Positions 37,293-45,473 of a stretch of 64,000 nucleotides of DNA are shown here, in pieces (position 1 is the stretch's first letter; each line of letters begins with the position of its first letter). The translations under genes and the position numbers were made by a program. The stretch lies in NCBI GenBank assembly GCA_002205125.1, contig NIOE01000018.1:1-64000 (forward strand), read 5' to 3'. The notes beneath the pieces are model-generated. The model saw only the letters and a list, made by a program, of their open reading frames with translations. It made no database searches and was not told the origin of the DNA. This DNA is from Roseateles noduli. GTDB lineage: Bacteria; Pseudomonadota; Gammaproteobacteria; Burkholderiales; Burkholderiaceae_C.

Positions 37293-37745
37293 ATGTTCCA
37301 GCGCATCCTGATTCCCACCGACGGTTCCGACATCACCGCCAAGGCGATCTCCACCGCCATCCAGCTGGCCAGGTTCCACAACGCCCGGCTGTTCGCGATC
37401 AGCGTGAAGGAACCCTTCCCCTACAGCGCCGTGTCGGAGATGCAGCCGACGCCGCCGCAGGAGTTCTTCGACGCCCAGGAGCGCATCGCGCAGGAGCGTC
37501 TGGCCCACGTGCTGTCGCTGGCGCGGGCCGAAGGCCTGGAGATCAAGGCCCACAGCGTGGAGGCGCTCCACCCCTGGGAAGCCATCATCGAACACGCCAA
37601 GCGCGTCGACGCGGACCTCTTGGTGATGGCCACGCACGGCCGGCGCGGGCTGCAGGCGCTGCTGCTCGGCAGCGAGACGCAGAAGGTGCTGTCGCACTGC
37701 GCCTTCCCGGTGCTGGTGGTGCACGGAGAAGGCTCGCCCCAGTGA
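37293..37745 (+). CDS. Universal stress protein, UspA family
   Basis: The 150-residue single-domain Usp has the opening FQRILIPTDGSDITAKAI, the LVMATHGRRG turn and the glycine-rich LLLGSETQKVL that form the nucleotide pocket of ATP-binding Usp proteins, so ATP binding is likely. Usp proteins accumulate in energy or oxygen stress, and no catalytic role is assigned here. The ATG is preceded by a strong AAGGAGG site. An FNR-like box and a hairpin lie upstream. Confidence 0.93.
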   Translation: MFQRILIPTDGSDITAKAISTAIQLARFHNARLFAISVKEPFPYSAVSEMQPTPPQEFFDAQERIAQERLAHVLSLARAEGLEIKAHSVEALHPWEAIIEHAKRVDADLLVMATHGRRGLQALLLGSETQKVLSHCAFPVLVVHGEGSPQ

Positions 37746-37764
37746 GCCGTCAGGCAGGTTGACC

Positions 37765-37787
37765 GGAGCGCCCTCCCGGGCGCCTCC
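37765..37787. terminator. Hairpin between convergent usp and ZIP genes
   Basis: GGA-GCGCCC pairs with GGGCGC-(C)-TCC around a 4-nt loop in the 50-bp gap between the two stop codons. It has no U-tract and fits a weak bidirectional terminator. Confidence 0.5.
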
Positions 37788-37795
37788 GACGCGCG

Positions 37796-38572
37796 TCAAT
37801 GGGCGTGCTTGCCGCCCACGACGATCAGCACGAACACGATCCCCACGCCCAGCCACAGCAGCTGCAGCACGGTGTCCTTCCACGGCAGCCGGCGCTGCAG
37901 CTGCGGGATCAGGTCGGCGACCGAGACATAGACGAAGCTGCTCGAAGCCGCCACCAGCAGGTAAGGGAACAGCTGCTGCCACGGCCCCACGACGTAGTAG
38001 CCCACCAGCCCGCCGATCACCGCCGCCATCCCCGACACGGCATTGAAGAACAAGGCCTTCCTGCGCGTGAAGCCGGCGTTCAGCAGCACGATGTAGTCGC
38101 CGACTTCCTGCGGGATCTCATGGGCCACGATCGCCATCGCCGTGACCCAACCCAGATGGTGATCCGCCAGGAATGCCGCAGCAATGATGATCCCGTCGCA
38201 GAAGTTGTGGATCGAATCCCCCACCAGCACCGACAACCCGCCCCGACCCGCCTGCTCCTGGTCGAAATGGTGATGATGGTGATGCCCGTCCCCCTCATGG
38301 TGGTGCGTATGACGGTAGAGCTCGGCCTTCTCCAGCAGGAAGAAGAACATCAAGCCGCCCAGCAGCGCCAAAAACAGGTTGTGCGGATCCGCACCGCTCT
38401 CGAACGCCTCCGGCAGCACATGCAGGAGCGCCGTCGACAGCAGCACACCCGTCGACAGACTCACCAGATGCTTGACGATGCGGCTCAGCAAGCCGACCGT
38501 CAGCATCGCCGCGATCGTCACAGAGGCGAGACCGCCGGCGAATGTCACCAGCAGGATGTAGGTCAGGGTCAT
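37796..38572 (-). CDS. ZIP family divalent metal transporter
   Basis: The 258-residue protein has about eight helices with a His-rich cytoplasmic loop (HTHHHEGDGHHHHHHFD, about residues 89-105). The paired metal-site motifs are HNFCDGIIIAAAF in helix four and HEIPQEVGDY in helix five. The HEIPQEVGD form resembles the LIV-1/KE4 branch more than the bacterial ZupT form HEIPEG. Zinc import is the likely role, with iron or manganese possible. The start at ATG 38572 overlaps the A-tract of the next gene's terminator on this strand. Confidence 0.92.
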   Translation of the reverse strand: MTLTYILLVTFAGGLASVTIAAMLTVGLLSRIVKHLVSLSTGVLLSTALLHVLPEAFESGADPHNLFLALLGGLMFFFLLEKAELYRHTHHHEGDGHHHHHHFDQEQAGRGGLSVLVGDSIHNFCDGIIIAAAFLADHHLGWVTAMAIVAHEIPQEVGDYIVLLNAGFTRRKALFFNAVSGMAAVIGGLVGYYVVGPWQQLFPYLLVAASSSFVYVSVADLIPQLQRRLPWKDTVLQLLWLGVGIVFVLIVVGGKHAH

Positions 38573-38576
38573 GGAT

Positions 38577-38604
38577 AAAAAAGGCGCACCACTGAGGGTG
38601 CGCC
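38577..38604 (-). terminator. Intrinsic terminator after the dienelactone hydrolase gene
   Basis: GGCGCACC pairs perfectly with GGTGCGCC (6-nt loop), and on the minus strand a run of six T residues follows. It separates the hydrolase gene from the ZIP gene on the same strand. Confidence 0.88.
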
Positions 38605-38657
38605 GGTTGGGTTCCCAAAATTGTCTCAGACTCGTCAAGCCCCCGCCTTTGAAGGCG

Positions 38658-39587
38658 TCAAACCCCGTGCTGCTTGAACCAGGCTTGGCAGCGGGCCCAA
38701 CCATCCTTGGCAGGTTCCGGCTTGTAGCTGGGACGGTAATCGGCGTGGAAGGCATGGCCGGTGTCGGGGTAGACGACGAACTCGCTCGCCTTGGCAGCGG
38801 CACTGCCCTGCTTGAGCGCCTCCTGCATCGCGGCAACCGTGGACACGGGAATGCCGTTGTCCTGGGCGCCGTACAGGCCCAGCACCGGTGCGTTCAATTG
38901 ACCGACGACGTCGATCGGATGCTTCGGCGTCATCGCGTTGGTCTGACCCTGCAGCCGACCGTACCAGGCCACCCCTGCCTTCACGGCCTTGCTGTGCGCG
39001 GTGTACAGCCACACGATGCGGCCGCCCCAGCAGAAGCCGGTGATCGCCAGCCTGGCGGTGTCGCCGCCCTGCTGCTTCGCCCAGGCGACCGCTGCGTCCA
39101 GGTCGTTCATGACCTGCGCATCGGGCGTGCGCTGGATGATCTCGCTCTGCAGCTTGGAGATGTCCGAATACACGGTCGCATTGCCCTGTCGCGCGAAGAG
39201 GTCGGGGGCGATGGCCAGATAGCCGAGCTTCGCAAAGCGGCGCGCGACGTCGGCAATGTGCTCGTGCACGCCGAAGATCTCGCTGATCACCAGCACGACG
39301 TGCGCATTCTTCTTGCCCGCGGGCTGGGCGACGTACGCCGGCATCTTGAAGTCGCCGACGGGGATGGACACCGGCCCCGCGTCCAGACCCTGCGTGTCGG
39401 TGGTGATCGTCTGCGCGGAGACCGGCAGCACGGCGGCGGCGAAGCCGCTGCCCACCGCGGTGCCGACGAAGGCGCGCCGGCTGAAGGCGCGGCCCGGGAC
39501 GAGCGCGTCGATGTCGTCGCGGATCGCGTCGACCAGTTCAGGGGACACGCCGGCGGCGCCTTCGTCGCGGGAATCGGAATTCGTCAT
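38658..39587 (-). CDS. Tat-exported dienelactone hydrolase family protein
   Basis: The 309-residue alpha/beta hydrolase has the DLH catalytic set: nucleophilic Cys in GFCWGG, an Asp in LYGAQDNGIP and a His in DTGHAFHADY. A twin-arginine signal (FSRRAFVGTAVGSGFAAAVL, about residues 35-54) precedes the domain, so it is probably exported folded to the periplasm. Classical DLH acts in the cytoplasm on chlorocatechol breakdown products; the natural substrate of the exported form is unknown. It is divergent from ppx, with 138 bp between. Confidence 0.9.
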   Translation of the reverse strand: MTNSDSRDEGAAGVSPELVDAIRDDIDALVPGRAFSRRAFVGTAVGSGFAAAVLPVSAQTITTDTQGLDAGPVSIPVGDFKMPAYVAQPAGKKNAHVVLVISEIFGVHEHIADVARRFAKLGYLAIAPDLFARQGNATVYSDISKLQSEIIQRTPDAQVMNDLDAAVAWAKQQGGDTARLAITGFCWGGRIVWLYTAHSKAVKAGVAWYGRLQGQTNAMTPKHPIDVVGQLNAPVLGLYGAQDNGIPVSTVAAMQEALKQGSAAAKASEFVVYPDTGHAFHADYRPSYKPEPAKDGWARCQAWFKQHGV

Positions 39588-39711
39588 CTGCAGCTCCTCG
39601 GTTGGGATGCGGGGTGGACGGAACGCCGGATGCTAGCGCGGGTGCCGTGCGACAGCGTGATGACGCGCAAGATGAAAGCACTTCGTTCCCGGGGGCGACC
39701 CCAAACACCGC

Positions 39712-39717
39712 GACAAT
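39712..39717 (+). promoter_or_regulatory. Candidate -10 hexamer for ppx
   Basis: GACAAT followed by 8 nt and the ppx ATG; this would give a leaderless or nearly leaderless mRNA. The -35 is not evident. Confidence 0.35.
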
Positions 39718-39725
39718 CGCGCGCT

Positions 39726-41240
39726 ATGACGCAAGCGCAAGTTCCCCTGATCCTGGCCGCCATCGACATGGGCTCCAACAGCTTCCGTCTGGAACTCGCC
39801 CAACTGCAGCACGGGCAGTACCGCCGCCTGGACTACCTGAAGGAAACGGTGCGCCTGGGCGCGGGCCTGGATGCGATGAGCATGCTGACCGAGGAAGCCA
39901 CCGAACGCGGCCTGGCCTGCCTGCGCCGCTTCGCCGAACGCCTGTCGGGCCTGCCCGGCCGCCAGGTGCGCGCGGTGGCCACGCAGACGCTGCGCGAGGC
40001 GCGCAACCGCAACGCCTTCCTCGCACGCGCGCAGGAGGTGCTGGGCCATCCGATCGAGGTGATCTCCGGCCGGGAAGAGGCCCGTCTGATCTACGCCGGC
40101 GTGGCCCGCCTGCAGACGGCCGAGGATCCGCGCCTGGTGATCGACATCGGCGGCCGCTCCACCGAGATGATCCTGGGCCGCGGCCCGCAGCCGGTGAGCA
40201 CCGAATCCTTCCAGATCGGCAGCGTCAGCCTGTCGATGCGTTTCTTCCCCGACGGCCGCTTCACGCCCGAGGCCTTCCGCGCGGCGCAGGTCGCCGCCGG
40301 CGCCGAGCTGGAGGAAGCCATCACCCAGTTCTCCCGCCAGTCGGCGCAGCCGCGCTGGAAGCAGGCGTTGGGTTCGTCGGGCACGGTCGGCGCCGTGTCG
40401 CAGATCCTGGCCGCCAGCGGCGTGAGCCCGGACGGCTCCATCACGCTCGACGGCCTGCGCTGGTGCATCGAGCAGTGTCTGCTCGCGGGCCGCGTTGACG
40501 CGCTCAAGCTTGCCGGCCTGAAGGAAGACCGCCGCGCGGTCGTCGGTGGCGGGCTGTGCATCCTCTACACGCTGCTCACGCACTTCGACATCGACCGCCT
40601 GTACCCCGCGAAGGGCGCCCTCCGTCAGGGCGTCATCTTCGACCTGGCGGAACGCCTCGATCCCCGCCTGCTCGCCGCCGGTCGCGACATGCGCGAGCAG
40701 TCGGTCTCGGAACTGCAGCGCCGCTTCGCCGTGGACCGCGACCAGGCCGGTCGCGTCCAGTCGCTCGCCCAGCGCCTGCACGCGCAGCTGTCGCCCAAGG
40801 CCGAGGAAGAACACCGCCGCGAGCTCGCCTGGGCCGCCGCCCTGCACGAGATCGGCATGATGGTGTCGCACCACGATCACCATCGCCACAGCGCCTACCT
40901 GCTGTCGCATGTCGACGCCCCGGGCTTCTCGCAGAACCAGCTGCGCCGACTCGGCGACCTCGCGCTCGGTCAGCGCGGCGGGCTGCGCAAGCTGGAAGAA
41001 CAGCTGCAGGAAGAACCCATGATCTGGCAGCTGCTGGCACTCCGCCTCGCAGCCATCAAGTGCCACGCGCGCAGCAACGTCGATCCGGCCGACATCAAGA
41101 TCCGCCGCGACGGGATGGACGTGACCATCGAGATGCGCAAGGGCTGGGCAGACACGCATCCGCGTGCGCACTTCCTGCTCCGGGAAGAACTCGACGCCTG
41201 GGCCAAGATCGGGAAGGTCCAGTTGGCGCTGGAAGCCTGA
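39726..41240 (+). CDS. ppx: Exopolyphosphatase
   Basis: Ppx removes terminal phosphates from polyphosphate. The 504-residue protein has the actin-like ATPase-type core with AIDMGSNSFRLELAQ at the start, VIDIGGRSTEMILG and the SSGTVGAV loop, followed by a C-terminal HD-like helical domain (HEIGMMVSHHDHHRHSAYLL). The length is close to Escherichia coli Ppx and longer than GppA-like short forms. The start is ATG 39726, with GACAAT 8 nt before it. It converges with ppk1, with the repeat element between. Confidence 0.95.
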   Translation: MTQAQVPLILAAIDMGSNSFRLELAQLQHGQYRRLDYLKETVRLGAGLDAMSMLTEEATERGLACLRRFAERLSGLPGRQVRAVATQTLREARNRNAFLARAQEVLGHPIEVISGREEARLIYAGVARLQTAEDPRLVIDIGGRSTEMILGRGPQPVSTESFQIGSVSLSMRFFPDGRFTPEAFRAAQVAAGAELEEAITQFSRQSAQPRWKQALGSSGTVGAVSQILAASGVSPDGSITLDGLRWCIEQCLLAGRVDALKLAGLKEDRRAVVGGGLCILYTLLTHFDIDRLYPAKGALRQGVIFDLAERLDPRLLAAGRDMREQSVSELQRRFAVDRDQAGRVQSLAQRLHAQLSPKAEEEHRRELAWAAALHEIGMMVSHHDHHRHSAYLLSHVDAPGFSQNQLRRLGDLALGQRGGLRKLEEQLQEEPMIWQLLALRLAAIKCHARSNVDPADIKIRRDGMDVTIEMRKGWADTHPRAHFLLREELDAWAKIGKVQLALEA

Positions 41241-41253
41241 CGTCACCGAGCGC

Positions 41254-41395
41254 GACAGGCATGGCCCGGGCCGGCGCCGGGCGTCGAGCGGGCGCCAACT
41301 CGCTCTGCTCACCTCCGGTTCGCGTCGCTCAAACAGACGGCGCCCAAGTCAGTTTTTGAAGCTCGACTTCGTCACCGGCCCGGGCCATGCCCGTC
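41254..41395. repeat. Intergenic stem-loop element, copy 2 (conserved core, private arms)
   Basis: Left arm 41254-41274 and right arm 41375-41395 form a 21-bp inverted repeat with one G-T wobble, and an inner 7-bp stem pairs GTCGAGC (41283-41289) with GCTCGAC (41361-41367). The core (41291-41366) matches copy 1 at 9770-9849 with few substitutions and a 4-nt length difference, including the shared CAGACGGCGCCCAAGTCAG. The arms have no sequence match to copy 1. It lies between the convergent ppx and ppk1, ending 27 bp short of the ppk1 stop codon. Confidence 0.85.
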
Positions 41396-41422
41396 CACCG
41401 GGAACGAGGACTTCAACGAACG

Positions 41423-43483
41423 TCAGAGCTCTTCGCGGTACAGGCGCATCAGCGCCTGCTGGGCGCAGACGCTGTTCGGGTTGTCTTCGGTGCCGATGCG
41501 CTGCGAGGTGCCGTCCGGCCCCAGCTGCCATGCGTCCAGGCTGTCGTACAGGTAGGGCGTCAGGCCCTCGTCGATCACGCGCTGGCGCAGCTTCGCGTCA
41601 GTGATCGGCCACGCGACCTCGATGCGTCTGAGCATGTTGCGCGCCATCCAGTCGGCGCTCGACAGGTACAGCGCCTCCTGCTCGTCCTTGCCCCAGCGGA
41701 AGTAGAAGATCCGCGAGTGCTCCAGGAAACGACCCACCACCGAACGCACCAGGATGTTGTCCGTCTCGCCCGGCAGCCCCGGCGGCAACATGCAGGCGCC
41801 GCGCACGATCAGGTCGATCTTCGCGCCGGCCTTGCCCGCACGGATCAGGCCGTTGATGAGCTCGGCATCGGTCAACGCATTGATCTTGAGCACCACGCGC
41901 GCGGTCTCGCCGCGCTTGGCCGCTTCCTCGACCTGCGTCAGCAGCTCGCACATCGTGCGGTGCAGGTTGAACGGCGCCAGCAGCAGCTTCTTCGGGGCCT
42001 TGAACTTGGAGAGCGACGCCAGCTGACTGAACACCAGGTCCATGTCGGCGGTGATCTCAGAGTCCGCCGTCAGGTAACCCAGGTCGGTGTAGAACCGCGC
42101 CGTCTTCGGGTTGTAGTTGCCGGTCGACAGGTGGCCGTAGCGGCGCAGCTTGCCGCCCTCGCGGCGCGTGATCAGCATCAGCTTGGCGTGCGTCTTCAGG
42201 CCGACGATGCCGTACACCACCTGCGCGCCGACGGCCTCCAGCCGCTCCGCCCAGTTGATGTTGGCTTCCTCGTCGAAGCGCGCCTTCAGCTCGACCACCG
42301 CCAGCACTTCCTTGCCGCGGCGCGCCGCCTCGATCAGCAGGTCCGCCAGCACCGACTGGCTGCCGGTGCGGTAGATCGTCTGCTTGATCGCCAGCACGTC
42401 CGGATCCTCGACCGCCTCGCGCAATAGCTGCACCACCGGATCGAAGCTCTCGAACGGGTGATGCAGCATCACGTCGCCCTTGGTCCGCAGCTTGTCGAAG
42501 ATGGACTTGCCGCGCGGCAGCCGGCCCTTGGGCCAGCTCGGCTCATAGGGCTGGAAGCGCAGGTCATCGGCGTCGGTCTGGTCGATCAGCTCGTTCAGGC
42601 GCACCAGGTTGACCGGGCCGTTGACGCGGTACAGCGCCGCCTCCGGCAGGTCGAACTGCTCCAGCAGGAAGCGCGACAGCTCCTCGGGGCAGGTGTTGAC
42701 CACTTCCAGCCGCACCGCGCGTCCGAAGTGGCGCGTCGTCAGGCCGGACCGCAGCGCATGGCGCAGGTTGGCGATCTCTTCCTCGTCGACTTCCAGGTCC
42801 GAGTCGCGCGTGACGCGGAACTGCGAGAAGGCCTCGACATGCCGGCCCGGGAACAGCTCCTCGAGATGCGCGCGGATGACGCTGGTCAGCAGCACGAAGC
42901 TCTGCTTGCCGCCGCTGATCATCGAGGGCACCTTGATCACGCGCGGCAGCACGCGCGGCACCTTGACGATGGCGATGCGGTTGTCGCGGCCCAGCGCGTC
43001 CTTGCCGGACAGCCGGGCGATGAAGTGCAGCGCCTTGTTGCCGACCTGCGGGAAGGGATGCGCCGGGTCCAGGCCGACCGGGACCAGCAGCGGACGCACT
43101 TCGCGCTCGAAGAACTTGGCGACCCACGCGCGGATCTCGTCGGTGCGGTCGGCGTGGTTCAGGATCTGGATGTTGTGCTCGCGCAGCGCGGGCATGACCT
43201 GGTCGTTGAAGATCGCGTACTGCTCGTCGATCAGGTCGTGGGCGGCTCGGCCGACGCGCTCGACGTCGCGCGGCGTCACCAGCCCGCTGCCGTCGCGCTG
43301 GACGTCCAGCATGTCGGCGAAACGCACCTCGAAGAACTCGTCCAGGTTGCTGGACACGATGCAGATGTAGCGCAGCCGCTCCAGCAGCGGCACGTCGACG
43401 CGCTGGGCCTGGGCCAGGACGCGCCGGTTGAACTCGAGGATCGCGTTTTCGCGGTTGAGCAGCGGAACGTCAGGCAGAGTCAT
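41423..43483 (-). CDS. ppk1: Polyphosphate kinase 1
   Basis: Ppk1 polymerises the gamma-phosphate of ATP into polyphosphate at the membrane. The 686-residue protein starts with the family N-domain (NRENAILEFNRRVLAQAQ), has the LHHPFESFDPVV segment, the phosphohistidine region RRYGHLSTGNYNPKTA and the later RSVVGRFLEHSRIF. Length and motifs are complete. A TAGAAT hexamer stands 6 nt before the ATG. The gene converges with ppx, so synthesis and breakdown genes are neighbours but not co-transcribed. Confidence 0.97.
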   Translation of the reverse strand: MTLPDVPLLNRENAILEFNRRVLAQAQRVDVPLLERLRYICIVSSNLDEFFEVRFADMLDVQRDGSGLVTPRDVERVGRAAHDLIDEQYAIFNDQVMPALREHNIQILNHADRTDEIRAWVAKFFEREVRPLLVPVGLDPAHPFPQVGNKALHFIARLSGKDALGRDNRIAIVKVPRVLPRVIKVPSMISGGKQSFVLLTSVIRAHLEELFPGRHVEAFSQFRVTRDSDLEVDEEEIANLRHALRSGLTTRHFGRAVRLEVVNTCPEELSRFLLEQFDLPEAALYRVNGPVNLVRLNELIDQTDADDLRFQPYEPSWPKGRLPRGKSIFDKLRTKGDVMLHHPFESFDPVVQLLREAVEDPDVLAIKQTIYRTGSQSVLADLLIEAARRGKEVLAVVELKARFDEEANINWAERLEAVGAQVVYGIVGLKTHAKLMLITRREGGKLRRYGHLSTGNYNPKTARFYTDLGYLTADSEITADMDLVFSQLASLSKFKAPKKLLLAPFNLHRTMCELLTQVEEAAKRGETARVVLKINALTDAELINGLIRAGKAGAKIDLIVRGACMLPPGLPGETDNILVRSVVGRFLEHSRIFYFRWGKDEQEALYLSSADWMARNMLRRIEVAWPITDAKLRQRVIDEGLTPYLYDSLDAWQLGPDGTSQRIGTEDNPNSVCAQQALMRLYREEL

Positions 43484-43489
43484 GGACCC

Positions 43490-43495
43490 ATTCTA
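43490..43495 (-). promoter_or_regulatory. Candidate -10 hexamer for ppk1
   Basis: TAGAAT, 6 nt before the ppk1 ATG, with a possible TTGGGC -35 about 16 nt further upstream. A leaderless transcript is implied. Confidence 0.45.
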
Positions 43496-43598
43496 TGAAG
43501 CTGGTGTGACAGCCCAATGACCCTCTTTCGGGCGGGTGTCGCCCGGATTCCGGCGTGGTGCGCCGGTCTCGGGTTGGCGCGTTCCTGGGTTTGGCCGA

Positions 43599-44477
43599 TC
43601 AGGCCGGCTGGCGCATCGCCGCGGCCAGCGCTTCGGCCGTGCCCTGCTCGGCGAGCAGGCGCTGGCGTTCGGCCCAGTCCAGGATCTCGAGGTGGCCGTC
43701 CGGATGCTCGACCAGGGCGGTGAGGCTCTCGACCCAGTCGCCGTCGTTGGCGTAGGTGATGCCGTCGATGTCGCGCAGTTCGGCGTGGTGGATGTGGCCG
43801 CAGACGACGCCCTGCACGCCGCGCTTGCGCGCCTCGCGGGCGAGCGCCTGCTCGAATTCGCCGATGAAGGAGACCGCGCGCTTGACCTTGAGCTTGAGGT
43901 ACTTGCTCAGGCTCCAGTACGGCAGGCCCAGGCGGGCGCGCAGCGAGTTGAGGTGGCGGTTCAGCTTGAGGGTGAACTCATACAGCGTGTCGCCGAGGTG
44001 GGCCAGCCACTTGGCGTGCTGGATGACGCCGTCGAAGAGGTCGCCGTGGGTGACCCAGAACTTGCGGCCGTCGGCGGTCTCGTGGATCCACTCGTGCGCG
44101 ACCTCGATGCCGCCGAAGCTGTGCTGCAGGTACTTGCGGGCGAATTCGTCGTGGTTGCCCGGCACGTAGATGACGCGCGTGCCCTTGCGCGCCTTGCGCA
44201 GCAGCTTCTGGACGACGTCGTTGTGCTCCTGCGGCCAGTACCAGCTGCGGCGCAGCTGCCAGCCGTCGACGATGTCGCCGACGAGGAAGAGCTGCTCGCA
44301 CTCGACCTCCCGGAGGAAGTCGAGCAGCGCCCGCGCCTGACAGCCCGGCGTGCCCAGATGCAGATCGGAGATCCACACCGTACGCACTCGGATCGAGCCC
44401 CCGTCGTCCGCCTCGGCCGGATCGGCCTTCGGCGGTTCGTTCGACAGAGCGGCGGCCATGAAGGTGTCGGTCAGCAT
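43599..44477 (-). CDS. UDP-2,3-diacylglucosamine diphosphatase-like metallophosphoesterase (LpxH2 type)
   Basis: The 292-residue calcineurin-fold hydrolase has the metal ligand motifs DLHLG, GDIVDGW, GNHDE, HGDLFD and GHIHHAE in order. The WYWPQEHNDVVQKLLRKARKG region is typical of the LpxH2 group assigned to lipid A synthesis (release of UMP from UDP-diacylglucosamine). A role in another phosphoester hydrolysis cannot be excluded. The start at ATG 44477 was used; MAAALSNE at 44459 is an alternative. The first 35 residues are low-complexity. It is divergent from the recJ-coupled gene. Confidence 0.85.
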   Translation of the reverse strand: MLTDTFMAAALSNEPPKADPAEADDGGSIRVRTVWISDLHLGTPGCQARALLDFLREVECEQLFLVGDIVDGWQLRRSWYWPQEHNDVVQKLLRKARKGTRVIYVPGNHDEFARKYLQHSFGGIEVAHEWIHETADGRKFWVTHGDLFDGVIQHAKWLAHLGDTLYEFTLKLNRHLNSLRARLGLPYWSLSKYLKLKVKRAVSFIGEFEQALAREARKRGVQGVVCGHIHHAELRDIDGITYANDGDWVESLTALVEHPDGHLEILDWAERQRLLAEQGTAEALAAAMRQPA

Positions 44478-44526
44478 GGCCCCACAGGTTGCCGACCCTG
44501 GATGAAAGCTTGATGACCGGACCGCC

Positions 44527-44532
44527 GATAAT
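44527..44532 (+). promoter_or_regulatory. Candidate -10 hexamer for the recJ operon
   Basis: GATAAT, 8 nt before the ATG at 44541. No matching -35 at 17 nt is clear. Confidence 0.4.
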
Positions 44533-44540
44533 CCCCCGCC

Positions 44541-45473
44541 ATGCACCTGATGATCCCCTTCGCCGGTTCGCTGGACCCTCATTTCGAGGCGGCCCTGCGC
44601 GAGCTGGAGCTGCCCAACCTGAGCCGCCTGCTCGGGCTGCTGGCCCCGGTGGAGGACGTCGGCGATGCCGACGAGACCTCGCCCCTGCCCCCGCACGACC
44701 ACTTCCTGGCGCGCCGCCGCGGCGTCGCCGACGACCATCCGCCCGTCGCCGCCTGGCGCGTGCGCGCCGCCGGGCAGGATCCCGCCGGCGCCGCCTGGGC
44801 GCTGCTGACGCCCGCCCATTTCGCCATCGGCACCGAGGGCGTCACCGCGCTCGGCCCCGAGACGCTGGGCCTGGACGACGCCGAATCGCGCGCCTTCCTC
44901 GACGCGCTGACGACCGCGCTGTTCCCCGCCGCCGAAGGCTGGCGGACCGCCTGGCTGGCTAGCGGCGAATGGGCGATCGCGCATGACGAGCTCGACGGCC
45001 TGGAAGCGGCCAGCGCGGATCGCGTGCTCAATCGCGGCGTCGAGACCTGGTACCCGCGCGCCCGGCGTCTGCGCACGCTGCTCAACGAGGCGCAGATGCT
45101 GCTGCACGACCACCCGCTCAACCAGGCGCGCGAGCAGCGCGGCCTGCGCCCGCTGAACGCCGTCTGGATAGGCGGCGGCGCCCGCGAGCGCGGCGACGCG
45201 TTGCCAGCCGACCTGATCGTCGATGACCGCCTGCGCACGCCGATGCTGACCGGCGACCTCTATGCGTGGAGCGAAGGCTGGAAGGCGCTGGACCAGGGAC
45301 CGATCGCGCAGGCGCTGACCGCGGCGCGCTCGGGCGAACCGGTCTCGCTGACGCTGAGCGGCGAGCGCCTGGCCCGCACCTGGAGACGGCAGCCGGCCGG
45401 CGCCTGGCAGCGGCTGAAGGAAAGATTCGCGACGACGAACGCGTCCGTCGCCACTGCCGTGGAGCCCCTGTGA
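44541..45473 (+). CDS. Conserved hypothetical protein translationally coupled to recJ
   Basis: The 310-residue protein has no signal peptide or membrane helix and no motif that I can assign to a known enzyme. It has a regular acidic/alanine-rich composition, a conserved-looking segment RVLNRGVETWYPRARRLRTL and the short NAVWIGGGA stretch. Position before recJ is typical in Burkholderiales, where homologues remain uncharacterised. Its stop codon overlaps the recJ GTG start (GTGA), so the two are co-translated and may act together in recombination or repair. Confidence 0.75.
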   Translation: MHLMIPFAGSLDPHFEAALRELELPNLSRLLGLLAPVEDVGDADETSPLPPHDHFLARRRGVADDHPPVAAWRVRAAGQDPAGAAWALLTPAHFAIGTEGVTALGPETLGLDDAESRAFLDALTTALFPAAEGWRTAWLASGEWAIAHDELDGLEAASADRVLNRGVETWYPRARRLRTLLNEAQMLLHDHPLNQAREQRGLRPLNAVWIGGGARERGDALPADLIVDDRLRTPMLTGDLYAWSEGWKALDQGPIAQALTAARSGEPVSLTLSGERLARTWRRQPAGAWQRLKERFATTNASVATAVEPL

